Shown: one piece after another, positions 47,294 to 55,422 of the stretch
Layout: every line of letters starts with the position of its first letter
Numbering within the stretch: position 1 is the first letter of the stretch
From: Siphonobacter aquaeclarae
Lineage (GTDB): Bacteria > Bacteroidota > Bacteroidia > Cytophagales > Spirosomataceae
Direction: 5' to 3'
NCBI RefSeq assembly: GCF_900103285.1
Contig: NZ_FNGS01000001.1
Span: forward strand, 799,515 to 863,514
Length of the DNA stretch: 64,000 nt
The notes under the pieces: generated by a model
Databases searched by the model: none
What the model was told of the DNA's origin: nothing
Seen by the model: the letters and a program-made list of their open reading frames with translations, nothing else
Made by a program: the position numbers and the translations under genes

Positions 47294-48130
47294 TCAATGT
47301 TTCCCGATCATTTTCCGGTAATATTTAAATGCCGATTTCACCTCCTTTAAGTTGTCTGTCATGTTGTGCTCGCACTCAATTTGCGCGTATCCAGCGAATT
47401 TCTGGTGTTTCAGCTCGCGGAAAAGTGGCTCGAACGCGATAGCACCTGTACCGGGATCCACGTCTTCCTTTGCCTGGTTTATGTCTTTCATATGAAGGCC
47501 GATAATATGGCCGGAAAGGGATTTAATACAGGCCACCGGATCAAGGCCGCTGCGTACCCAATGCCCGATATCCCCGCAAGCTCCGATGTGACGGTGCCCT
47601 TTTATTGCAGCCAGAACGGAATCAGGATGCCAGTAGGCGCTTTCTCCTTTGGCATGCTGATGAATGGCGATCCGGATTCCGTAAATACCAGCAAGACTGT
47701 CGATGCTGTCGAGGTGTTTCGTTTCCGGCTCGCACACAAAATACGTCACGCCGAATTTCTTTCCCTGGTCAAAAATGCGCTTCCAGTCACGAGCATCCTT
47801 TCCGTTGGCTACATACATTGAAACCATCTTTACTCCATTCTGTTTCAGCAGTTTCCGGACCATTGCTATTTCTCCGTCCGTCGCATCAATCATCTGTTTG
47901 TTTCCAAAACCCGGCCCCATATTGCTGAAGGAGAACCCTTCCACGTATTGAACGCCCGTTTCTCCGGCCTGTTTAATGGCCTGTTCAAAGGGCTGTTTAT
48001 GGAACGAATAGAGGGCAACACCCAACCTGACGTTACCAACAGTCGGGTGTTCAAGTGACTGAGAGAAAGAAGTCCGGGAGGTAAAAAATACTATACATAA
48101 CAGGCTCGTCATCAGGTAAGTCCGTTTCAT
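47294..48130 (-). CDS. Exported TIM-barrel sugar isomerase/epimerase-like protein
   Basis: A 278-residue member of the xylose-isomerase-like TIM-barrel family (AP endonuclease 2 fold) with an N-terminal signal peptide (SLLCIVFFTSRTSFSQ), so it acts in the periplasm. Metal-site and barrel motifs are GVQYVEGFSFSN, YFVCEPE, IAIHQHAKGES (His in the metal shell), GACGDIGHWVRSG and IIGLHMKDIN, ending with YAQIECEH. These supply the Glu/Asp/His set for a divalent metal. Exported members of this family are frequent beside DUF1080 proteins and oxidoreductases acting on keto-sugars. The gene lies 36 bases downstream of the PQQ dehydrogenase gene on the same strand and is probably co-transcribed. The substrate is unknown. 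Confidence 0.86.
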   Translation of the reverse strand: MKRTYLMTSLLCIVFFTSRTSFSQSLEHPTVGNVRLGVALYSFHKQPFEQAIKQAGETGVQYVEGFSFSNMGPGFGNKQMIDATDGEIAMVRKLLKQNGVKMVSMYVANGKDARDWKRIFDQGKKFGVTYFVCEPETKHLDSIDSLAGIYGIRIAIHQHAKGESAYWHPDSVLAAIKGHRHIGACGDIGHWVRSGLDPVACIKSLSGHIIGLHMKDINQAKEDVDPGTGAIAFEPLFRELKHQKFAGYAQIECEHNMTDNLKEVKSAFKYYRKMIGKH

Positions 48131-48166
48131 TTTCTTGGCTTTATCTTTATAGCATTACTTGATTTT

Positions 48167-50371
48167 TTAATCCAAAGCAAACGCGACATAGGCATCGCTC
48201 TTCTTCTTTTCCCATTTCGATCCACCGGCTGAGATCACGACGTATTGCCTGCCATCAATTGCATACACAGCAGGCGTAGCGACTCCGGGAGCAGGCAGGT
48301 CATATTCCCATAAAATCTTCCCTGTCCGCTTATTGATCGCTCTGAATTTTCCATCTGCCGAAGCGCCGATGAAGAGCAATCCTCCTGCGGTTACTACCGG
48401 TCCTCCGTAGTTCTCCCGGCCCGTTGCCGGGATTCCTTTTTTCTTTAATTCTTCGAATTCTCCAAACGGAATTTTCCATTTGTATTGTCCGGTATTCAGG
48501 TCAATGGCGCTGATTGTGCCCCAGGGCGGCGAGATGGCCGGATACCCTTCCTTCGTCAGGAATTTATGATAACCGGTACTGTGGTAATCAGGCCCGGCCG
48601 GTTGGCGATCGGTTAGAGAAGGCCCTTTGTATGGCTTGTCCTGCTCTTCGGTCAATTCAAGAATCAGCGAAGCAATCGCCTTCTTCTCCTCTGCCGAGAG
48701 ATAGCCGAAACCAGGCATCCGCCCCTTTCCTGAAGAAATAAATTCTACAAACTGAGTGGTCGTGTACTTTTTATTCAGCCCGATCAGAGAAGGGATTCCT
48801 CCTTCTCCTCCGCCCTTTCTTTCCGGGCCATGGCAAGCAATACAGGTCCGTGAATAGAGCGTTTGGCCCGCTTCCCTGTTAGTGAGGTTATTTGTTTTTT
48901 CCGATTGCTTTGCCTTTACGAGTTGAAGCACCCAGGTCATTTCGTTTGCATTGACGTAGAGTATATTAGTCCTGGGGTCAACGGCAGGTCCGCCCCATTC
49001 ACCGCCACCATCATAACCCGGCAAAATGACCGTTCCCCGTTCGGATGGCGGCGTGTAAATACCCTCCGACCGGTATGAATGGAATCTGCGTTTAATATCC
49101 TGATAGGAAGAATCGGGCACGAGCCTGTTCAGGTCTTTTTCAGTGAGCACCTGCCGGACAAAGGGTTTCGGAAACCGGGGAAAAGGTTGCGTCGGGCTGA
49201 GAATTTCTCCGGCAACAGCTCCATTCGTTTTAACCGGCTTTTCATCAATCGGAAATACCGGCTTTCCTGTCAACCGGTCGAGAACAAACAGGAAACCCAT
49301 TTTGGTAGACTGCACAATAGCGTCTACTTTTTTTCCACCCCGGTTGAGTGTTACCAAGACGGGAGGACTGGAAATATCCATGTCCCAAACATCGTGGTGA
49401 ACCGTCTGAAAATGCCAGATTAATTTGCCGGTATTTGCGTCAATAGCCAGAATACAGTTTCCGAAGAGTCCGTTACCCAGCCGGCCCCCTCCGTAAAAAT
49501 CGTTCGTGGGATTCCCCGTTCCGGTAAATACAATTCCCCGTTTTTCGTCCAGACTGAAACCGCTCCAGGGATTTGTCGAGCCCTTCGTTTTATACGCCTC
49601 CGGGTCTTTCCAGGTATGAAATCCTTTTTCTCCCGGATAGGGAATAGTATGAAAAATCCACTTTTGTGTCCCCGTTACTACGTCAAAACCCCGGATATGA
49701 CCCGGCGTATCGTCACCGCCCTGCCCACAGCCGGTGATGATCGTGTTTTTGTAAATTTTGACCGGGGAAGTTAACGCGACGGACATTTTTCCCGGATCTC
49801 TGTCGAGACCGGTCCGCAGGTCTACGCCGCCGTCTGTTCCGAATGTAGAAATCAGCTTTCCTGTCAGGGCATTTACGGCAAAAAGAAACGGACCTGCCGT
49901 GTAAATAATCCGATGATCGTTGGCGCCATCTGTCCAGTATGAAACACCCCGGCACATATGGTTCGCGCGTACCGGCCAGGTTTTATTCTGAAGAGGGTCG
50001 GATGGGTCAAATTTCCACTTTTCCCTGCCGGTAGCGGCATCTACTGCACATAGCTTCAGAGTCGGGGAGGCTACGTAAAGAACGCCATTGATCACAATCG
50101 GGTTGCTTTCCATGGCCGAACCGAATTTCGTCGAATCCCTGTTTTCAGAATGATAAATCCACGCCACTTTCAGCCGGTGGACATTGGAGGTATCTATCTG
50201 TGCCAGTGAGGAGTATTTGATGTTTTCATGCGTGCCTCCATACTCCGTCCAGTTAGCGTATCGATCTGTTTGAGGCGATTGGACAGCGGCCATCCAGGAA
50301 AAGCCTGCAACCGCTGCCAGGCAGGCGCCCAGGCCGCTCCGCGTAATCCTTTTCATTAATTTGTTTTCCAT
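48167..50371 (-). CDS. PQQ-dependent dehydrogenase with inserted cytochrome c domain
   Basis: A 734-residue periplasmic quinoprotein from the ATG at 50371 (MENKLMKRITRSG, signal peptide LGACLAAVAGFSW); an alternative ATG lies at 50356, and the longer upstream frame is not credible. Beta-propeller tryptophan-docking repeats are clear: VAAIYHSEN-like blade 1, CAVDAATGREKWKFD, AIDANTGKLIWHFQ, AIDLNTGQYKWKIP and AINKRTGKILWEYDL. A c-type haem domain is inserted late (Cys510, Cys513, His514 in CIACHG; probable Met ligand in GKGRMPGFGY). The enzyme oxidises an alcohol or aldose sugar with PQQ and passes electrons through its own haem. No PQQ biosynthesis gene is present in the window. A divergent AraC gene lies upstream. 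Confidence 0.92.
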   Translation of the reverse strand: MENKLMKRITRSGLGACLAAVAGFSWMAAVQSPQTDRYANWTEYGGTHENIKYSSLAQIDTSNVHRLKVAWIYHSENRDSTKFGSAMESNPIVINGVLYVASPTLKLCAVDAATGREKWKFDPSDPLQNKTWPVRANHMCRGVSYWTDGANDHRIIYTAGPFLFAVNALTGKLISTFGTDGGVDLRTGLDRDPGKMSVALTSPVKIYKNTIITGCGQGGDDTPGHIRGFDVVTGTQKWIFHTIPYPGEKGFHTWKDPEAYKTKGSTNPWSGFSLDEKRGIVFTGTGNPTNDFYGGGRLGNGLFGNCILAIDANTGKLIWHFQTVHHDVWDMDISSPPVLVTLNRGGKKVDAIVQSTKMGFLFVLDRLTGKPVFPIDEKPVKTNGAVAGEILSPTQPFPRFPKPFVRQVLTEKDLNRLVPDSSYQDIKRRFHSYRSEGIYTPPSERGTVILPGYDGGGEWGGPAVDPRTNILYVNANEMTWVLQLVKAKQSEKTNNLTNREAGQTLYSRTCIACHGPERKGGGEGGIPSLIGLNKKYTTTQFVEFISSGKGRMPGFGYLSAEEKKAIASLILELTEEQDKPYKGPSLTDRQPAGPDYHSTGYHKFLTKEGYPAISPPWGTISAIDLNTGQYKWKIPFGEFEELKKKGIPATGRENYGGPVVTAGGLLFIGASADGKFRAINKRTGKILWEYDLPAPGVATPAVYAIDGRQYVVISAGGSKWEKKKSDAYVAFALD

Positions 50372-50908
50372 AGCCGGTTCCGGCGATTTTGTCAAGTAAT
50401 CGGCATCAAGTCTGCCCCCGATTATCCCCATTCTTATTTTCCGATGTAGCATAGGGTAACAAGGCGCGCGTCTCCTGACAGATGTCCGGCTGCGACGCAG
50501 CGTCTCCGAATACCACCCGCCAGGAATAAACAACAAACAAATGTAGAAAAAGTACAAGCCGGCCTAAAGTACAGAATTTGCCAATGCTTGCACACTATTT
50601 ACGCAGCAGATGGCAGAATGCCAACAAGGCCGTCTATTCGGTTCTGCCGGTCGCCGGCTGATTTCCCGGAGACCGACGCCTGCGAAGCAACTCTTCTTCC
50701 GGGATACCGATAACTAACGTTTCATCACATACGCAGAGCGGAATATTGTCACCTACCCGGGCAAGCGCCGGTGTTCCTCTTGTCGATGCTTAGGTGACGA
50801 GGTACAGATCAAAAGTCCGGAAAGAAGAAGCGCTGATTGGTTACTTCCTGCACTTAATTTACCTTATTTATGATACGAACAGGTTCGTCATATACATATT
50901 TGTATCAC
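50372..50908. other. Divergent promoter region between PQQ dehydrogenase and AraC genes
   Basis: No gene supported in about 540 bases. A perfect inverted repeat ACGAAC-ag-GTTCGT (50875-50888) lies 21 bases before the AraC start codon and is described separately. The rest shows no recognisable element. Confidence 0.5.
50875..50888. promoter_or_regulatory. Inverted repeat just upstream of the AraC gene
   Basis: ACGAAC (50875-50880) and GTTCGT (50883-50888) form a perfect dyad 20 bases upstream of the ATG at 50909. The position would block or overlap the promoter, so an autoregulatory operator is possible. Confidence 0.3.
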
Positions 50909-51799
50909 ATGAAGACCATTTTCCGCGACATACAGCCTGTCGCAAACGCGAGTTTCACCATTCATCAGGAGCGTGCGACGCAGTTTGCTGCCCCCTTTCA
51001 CTTCCACAAGGGATATGAGCTGTTGTTCATCATCAAAGGCCAGGGAAAGTTCTACGGCGGTAATCAGGTAATGAATTTCAATTCGGGAGATGTCTACCTG
51101 TTTGGGCCGGACTTTCCGCATTACTTTGTCAATGACCGGGCTTTCCTGGAATCAGGTCAGACCGGACATTCCATCATCATTCAATTTCGGGACGGATCGC
51201 TCGAAAAAGTATTCGCCCTGCTGCCGGAACTTCGGGTTGTAAGCGGGCTTCTGAAGCAAGCCGAAGCCGGCATTAAGTTCAGTCAAGTCGGCGGGGAAAT
51301 TCTTTCCCTTCCGTTTGAAATGCTGAAATCGAAGAATGCAGGCTTGCAGAACCTGCTTTTCTTTATGAATACGCTGCATCAGCTTGCCAGCAGCAAGCGC
51401 CTGCTGATGACGATCATCGATCCCGTTTTGAAGGTTTCCCAGAAAAAGCAACATGCTGATTCCAGGCTCGATGCCGTCTATCAATATGTATTAAGTCACT
51501 TCAGCGAAGAGCTGACCACCCAGCAGGCCGCTTCATTGTCGTGCATGCAGGACGCAGCTTTTTGCCGGTATTTTAAGCGGAGAACGCAAAAGACTTTTTC
51601 CCAGTTTGTGAACACCGTCCGCATCACCCATGCCACGCATTTACTTAGCAAAACAGACCGGAATATATCCGACATCTGCTTCTCCTGTGGGTTCAACAGT
51701 GTTTCCTATTTCAACAGGCAGTTTAAGGGTATCGTTGGTCTGACTCCGGCCGATTATCGGAAAACAACGACGCAGGAAGAGACCGATCAGCAGGAATAA
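50909..51799 (+). CDS. AraC-family transcriptional regulator
   Basis: A 296-residue regulator; the ATG at 50909 (MKTIFRDIQPVANASF) is preferred over one 13 codons upstream. The N-terminal cupin domain holds HFHKGYELLFIIKGQGKFY and NFNSGDVYLFGPDFPHYFVN, the arrangement seen in RhaS/MelR-type sugar sensors. The DNA-binding domain is at about 190-290, with QQAASLSCMQDAAFCRYFKR and the AraC signature NISDICFSCGFNSVSYFNRQ, closing with GIVGLTPADYR. It is divergent from the PQQ dehydrogenase-isomerase unit and is the likely regulator of it. The inducer cannot be read from the sequence. Confidence 0.9.
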   Translation: MKTIFRDIQPVANASFTIHQERATQFAAPFHFHKGYELLFIIKGQGKFYGGNQVMNFNSGDVYLFGPDFPHYFVNDRAFLESGQTGHSIIIQFRDGSLEKVFALLPELRVVSGLLKQAEAGIKFSQVGGEILSLPFEMLKSKNAGLQNLLFFMNTLHQLASSKRLLMTIIDPVLKVSQKKQHADSRLDAVYQYVLSHFSEELTTQQAASLSCMQDAAFCRYFKRRTQKTFSQFVNTVRITHATHLLSKTDRNISDICFSCGFNSVSYFNRQFKGIVGLTPADYRKTTTQEETDQQE

Positions 51800-52218
51800 T
51801 CCGGGCCGACTCCGGCCAAAACCGCGCAGGTCAATGCCCGGGGTTTTGCTTTCTTGCGATAGTCAAAAGCCTTCTTTTGAGGATTTCTATCCTTTTTACT
51901 TGCGAATTTTGTCTTGTTTTTCAACCTTGCCTGATCTGGATTTTTCGGCAAAAAAACTGCAGCTTATGATTAGCAATACTGCACTGATCGCCGGGACGAT
52001 CCATCCGTTATATATCGTTGGATTCTATACACTACCATTGTTAAAAAGGAGACGTAGGGTGACACCCATTCCAGGCCAGCGGATAACGTTACAATCGGAA
52101 GAAAGGGTGATTACAGGTAAATTCAAAGCGCTTTTAAACTCTCGGCCCCAATGAAAGAATCCGGGACTGCTGGTGTTTGCGGTATCAAAGGTCTTTGCTA
52201 ACTCGCTACTAGATTGGC
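51800..52218. other. Non-coding stretch between AraC gene and recombinase remnant
   Basis: No gene, repeat or regulatory element recognised on either strand. A 106-codon plus-strand frame at 51834 has no motif or family resemblance and is not accepted. Confidence 0.5.
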
Positions 52219-52487
52219 CTACCGGTAGACGTTCGCCCGTCCAATTCCCCGTGTCTTGGCAATTTCGTCAACTGTCTTATTCTTCCGGCTATAAAACGCC
52301 GGCGTCGGCCCTACTTTCTGCTTCTTTCGAAAGACCTGGCTTTCGTACGCTCCCGGGTGATGATCCGCTCAAACCCCGTCAACGTACGGAAGAAAGAATA
52401 TATAAGCCGCCTATGGGCCAATGTGGTATCGATGGGATCATGCTCTTGCTTCAACAGATTCAGGTAGGTGATATAAGCCAATCTCTT
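52219..52487 (-). pseudogene. 3' remnant of a serine site-specific recombinase (Pin/resolvase family)
   Basis: Reading the minus strand gives the C-terminal part of a serine recombinase in two frames. The first frame has IDTTLAHRRLIYSFFRTLTG followed by FERIITRERTKA, equal to the conserved IDTTTPxGRL...EFERxLIRERTKAG helix region. It then stops at an in-frame TAG near 52310. The other frame continues with SRKNKTVDEIAKTRGIGRAN and VYR, the terminal DNA-binding helix-turn-helix, up to the TAG at 52219. The catalytic Ser domain is absent; its place is taken by the intact Crp/Fnr gene, whose stop abuts the remnant. It marks a former integration or inversion element at the edge of an AT-rich island. 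Confidence 0.78.
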
Positions 52488-53074
52488 CACCCTCTGACAG
52501 ACTTATTACGAATACGACTAAGGGTTTCTTTGGTAATTCCCAAATAGGAGGCAATGATGTGTTGCGGGAACCTTTGAACAAATTCGGGATATTTTCGCGT
52601 CAATTCTTTGTATCTATATTCTGCGGTATGGTTGATCGAGATATGCAGCCTGCTTTGCATGGCCATGTGATGGGCATCGTCAAGTTTCTTCCGCAATTCA
52701 CAAAACGCCGGAATAGCATTTACTTTGTCATACCAGCCGTCTGCTTTGGGCAACATTAAGACTTCGGTTTCCTCCCAGGCATCAATATTATAGATCGACG
52801 GCGTTTCCTTGTGGTAGCTCTCGCGATCTGACGTCCACCAATTTTCGATGGCTAAATTAAGGACGTGCTCGTTTCCTTTGTCATCTACTGTATATTGGCG
52901 GACGGCTCCTCTAACAATAAAAGAAATAAATTTACATACTTCACCTTCTTGCAGCAGAAACTGCCGTTTCTTGAATTTCTTCGGTACAAACGCCTTTTGG
53001 ATCAACTGTACATCCTGTTCAGAGAGCGGAACAGTCGTTTGCCGTGCAAAGTAATCAAAGAGTGAAGTAAACAT
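52487..53074 (-). CDS. Crp/Fnr-family transcriptional regulator
   Basis: A 195-residue regulator from the ATG at 53074 (MFTSLFDYFARQTTVPLSEQ); longer in-frame starts cross the putative operator. The N-terminal cyclic-nucleotide-binding-like beta-roll contains KKRQFLLQEGEVCKFISFIV and RGAVRQYTVDDKGNEHVLNL. The cluster Cys residues of true FNR are missing, so it is not an oxygen-sensing Fe-S protein of that type. The C-terminal winged helix reads PQHIIASYLGITKETLSRIR; the ETLSR recognition helix matches the Glu-x-x-Ser-Arg set by which FNR reads TTGAT. Such boxes lie upstream of this gene and of its two neighbours, so it probably controls all three. The effector is unknown. Confidence 0.91.
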   Translation of the reverse strand: MFTSLFDYFARQTTVPLSEQDVQLIQKAFVPKKFKKRQFLLQEGEVCKFISFIVRGAVRQYTVDDKGNEHVLNLAIENWWTSDRESYHKETPSIYNIDAWEETEVLMLPKADGWYDKVNAIPAFCELRKKLDDAHHMAMQSRLHISINHTAEYRYKELTRKYPEFVQRFPQHIIASYLGITKETLSRIRNKSVRG

Positions 53075-53135
53075 TGTCCAAAAGTAAATAGCACCTTTTT
53101 TGATAGTCATTACAGCTCCGCAATAGCGCCCGATG

Positions 53136-53149
53136 TTGAGGTATATCAA
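53136..53149. promoter_or_regulatory. FNR-type box upstream of the Crp/Fnr gene
   Basis: TTGAGGTATATCAA fits TTGAn-N4-ATCAA with one deviation from TTGAT-N4-ATCAA. Its centre is 68 bases upstream of the ATG at 53074, which suggests autoregulation. Confidence 0.5.
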
Positions 53150-53356
53150 TCTCTTTGATTAACATTCCTCACCACACTACGGCCAATATACTATTTAGAT
53201 TGTAACAAACCAATTGGAGTCATGAATGCCAGCCATAGCGTTGCCGGTGCTTATGACACCACAGCGCCGCAAGTAAAGGATGCAACATTTTCATTGCTCA
53301 GATGCGAAAAACATTAATAGCCCTGGTTATATGAAATGCATATATCCAGAGTATTG

Positions 53357-53370
53357 TTGATGTACATTAA
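53357..53370. promoter_or_regulatory. FNR-type box upstream of the SDR gene
   Basis: TTGATGTACATTAA, flanked by G and C, matches TTGAT-N4-ATCAA at all but one position. Its centre is 117 bases upstream of the SDR start at 53481. It shares the GTAC core with the box at 54909-54922. Confidence 0.58.
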
Positions 53371-53480
53371 CATTATTTTTTATCATATCGCATCGTAACC
53401 TAAATGAGCACGCTATAGTTTCGCTCATCATAAAAATGGAAATCAAAATTGCTCACTTGCAAAATAATAAGCTGCGCATA

Positions 53481-54194
53481 ATGGAGAAAATAAATGGCAA
53501 GAAGGTAATGGTTGTTGGAGGAAGCTCGGGTATTGGACTTGCTACAGCAAAACAGGCAAAAGCAGAAGGGGCCATTGTTACCATCTTGGGGTACAATCCC
53601 GATCAAACCAAACTCATAGCCGAAGAAAACGAATTTAATTGGAGAGTTGCTGATGTAACAAAACAAGAAACTATCTACGAAACACTTTCTGATGTTCAGC
53701 AGGTCGATCATCTGGTCCTGCTCGCCGGGACATTTGTTGCCGGGCCAATTCTAAATGCCGATATAACTTACCTGCATAAAGCGTTTGATGAACGCATTTG
53801 GGGCTCACTGCATATCATTCGTGCGTTAGGTACTAGGCTTTCGAGTAATGCATCCATTACTTTTACTTCAGGTGTGCTGGCAGACCGACCGGTACCGGGA
53901 ATGGCAATATTAGCGGCTGCATCGTCCGCCGTAGAAGCTTTGGTTCGAGGCCTTTGTCTTGAGCTCGCCCCTCGGAGGGTGAATGCTGTTTCTCCGGGCA
54001 CCACAGATTCACCGTTATTGGCTAAATCCTTAGGTGCTGACAGAGAAATATTTATAAATTCAGTAAAAGATAAATTACCGCTTAAACGTATAGCGACCCC
54101 TGATCAAGTTGCTTCAGCCATTTTATTCCTCATGACAAATGAAATAATGACGGGAGAAACTATCCACGTCGATGGAGGGCAAAGGCTTGTTTAA
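53481..54194 (+). CDS. Short-chain dehydrogenase/reductase lacking the YxxxK catalytic pair
   Basis: A 237-residue Rossmann-fold protein from the ATG at 53481 (MEKINGKKVMVVGGSSGIGL); 15 upstream codons are probably not translated. The NAD(P)-binding GGSSGIG lies at 13-19, Asp58 in VADVT contacts the adenine, and LLAGTF replaces the NNAG motif. The active-site Ser130 (TFTSG) remains, but the Tyr and Lys expected 13-17 residues later are Ile/Leu143-144 and Ala/Ser147-148 in MAILAAASSAVEALVRG. The remainder ELAPRRVNAVSPG and TGETIHVDGGQ are typical. It belongs to a known divergent SDR group; catalysis by the standard mechanism is unlikely. The gene is visibly AT-rich. Confidence 0.9.
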   Translation: MEKINGKKVMVVGGSSGIGLATAKQAKAEGAIVTILGYNPDQTKLIAEENEFNWRVADVTKQETIYETLSDVQQVDHLVLLAGTFVAGPILNADITYLHKAFDERIWGSLHIIRALGTRLSSNASITFTSGVLADRPVPGMAILAAASSAVEALVRGLCLELAPRRVNAVSPGTTDSPLLAKSLGADREIFINSVKDKLPLKRIATPDQVASAILFLMTNEIMTGETIHVDGGQRLV

Positions 54195-54389
54195 TATTTC
54201 AATCAGCGCAATTAGATTACTCCAATCATTCAAATTTACACGCATCAAAGATAAGTTTTCGCTTTTTAGAATTACTATAAATCAAATTCATACCAGTAAT
54301 AGATGTAAGTGAGTCGGCTCTTTCTGGTAGATCGCATACTTGAAAACTTATAAATTACTCTAAGAATAATTACCTATCGATACTAAATC

Positions 54390-54426
54390 GAAAGAAGTTA
54401 CCCATGACGATGAGATAACTTCTTTC
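54390..54426. terminator. Stem-loop between convergent SDR and NTF2-like genes
   Basis: GAAAGAAGTTA (54390-54400) is perfectly complementary to TAACTTCTTTC (54416-54426) with a 15-base loop. It lies in the convergent gap and may end both transcripts. No T tract of length follows. Confidence 0.5.
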
Positions 54427-54455
54427 TAATACGCTGCACGCTGATTTTTGTCGAT

Positions 54456-54812
54456 TTAATTGGCAGGTTCGATAAATGCATATAAATGCTTCACTTTGTT
54501 ATCCTCGACTAAAAAGAAGTCCATGCTGTTTAACAGACCTCCTCCCGTTTGAATGTGTCCGAAAAGTCTTGCGCCATTTTGAAGTGATTCAATGGGCCTA
54601 GCTGCAGAAAAGTTAAACAAATGGTCTTCGGAAATAAGCTTACCTATAAAATCAGAAACTGCCCGTAATCCGTCAAATGTAAACTCCTTATCGTACATCT
54701 TAATATCCTCAGAATAGATCTTTTTAAGTATTTCGTCGCGCGTTGTCACATCCTTTTCATTCCAGGCAGCAACGTGTAGTTCTTGCAGTTGGCTAAATAT
54801 TTCGTTTTTCAT
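54456..54812 (-). CDS. NTF2-like/SnoaL-like protein
   Basis: A 118-residue protein from the ATG at 54812 (MKNEIFSQLQELHVAAWNEK). The pattern is that of the small cone-shaped NTF2-like fold: an N-terminal helix with WNEKD, the strand-helix unit KIYSEDIKMYDKEFTFDGLR with AVSDFIGKL, then strands (ARLFGHIQTGGGLLNSMDFF, DNKVKHLYAFIEP). Members are polyketide cyclases, isomerases or ligand-binding proteins. No catalytic residue set is certain here. It is convergent with the SDR gene and has its own FNR-type box upstream, so the two may act together on one small organic compound. Confidence 0.82.
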   Translation of the reverse strand: MKNEIFSQLQELHVAAWNEKDVTTRDEILKKIYSEDIKMYDKEFTFDGLRAVSDFIGKLISEDHLFNFSAARPIESLQNGARLFGHIQTGGGLLNSMDFFLVEDNKVKHLYAFIEPAN

Positions 54813-54908
54813 TGCAGTTTGCTTTTTTTGTCTTGAAATGCCAGTACGTGCGTAACTAATTCTGTTAATATCTCGCGGCAAATTTAATCGTCAAACGAAC
54901 AACGAAAG

Positions 54909-54922
54909 TTGATGTACATCAA
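54909..54922. promoter_or_regulatory. Perfect FNR-type box upstream of the NTF2-like gene
   Basis: TTGATGTACATCAA equals TTGAT-N4-ATCAA exactly and extends to the 16-bp palindrome GTTGATGTACATCAAC (54908-54923). Its centre is 103 bases upstream of the ATG at 54812. Confidence 0.6.
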
Positions 54923-55422
54923 CAAACTGCAAATCTTTCATCCGGTTAAAACTGAGAGAGAAATTAAATATGTACATCCTGATATTCAATATATTACAGA
55001 AATGTACTACGTTAACAATGCACAATGAGAGAGCTAATTTTGCCGCATGCGTCTGAACGGGATGTAAGAGTTTGGTAGCGGACTCGGTCACGACGCGAAT
55101 TCAGGCCTTACAGGAGACAATGGCCCCAACTGAGCATATCGTTTCCAATCAAAATATATTCTTGTAAGGCTATTTCTGAAAGCAAATCAGCCAGCCAATA
55201 CAGAATCAAACCTCGCCGCTATTATTTGAGTCTGACGAAGATCAAAATCACCGGCGAACACTCCCCGGTAAGTTTCTGAGTCCGAACCAGAAAGCTGATC
55301 CGGGCAGAATCGCCGGTGCCAACGCTCGGCCAGAGCGTATTGTCCCCCAGCTCAACGGTGCGACCGATCAGTATGTCATCTGCATGAACAGCCTGCGCTA
55401 CCTGCCCCAAGAAAAACCCCTC
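54923..55422. other. Non-coding stretch between NTF2-like and AHSA1 genes
   Basis: No gene supported. Base composition shifts from AT-rich (to about 55,050) to the GC-rich background. A minus-strand frame at 55222-55410 has a coding-like composition but starts with TTG and matches no family; it may be a gene fragment. Confidence 0.5.

Noticed and set aside
52173-52547. Plus-strand 124-codon frame
   Set aside because: Antisense to the serine-recombinase remnant, which has clear family motifs on the minus strand.
55222-55410. 62-codon minus-strand frame with coding-like composition
   Set aside because: Only a TTG start, no family match, and it lies in a gap at the edge of a composition shift; at most a gene fragment.
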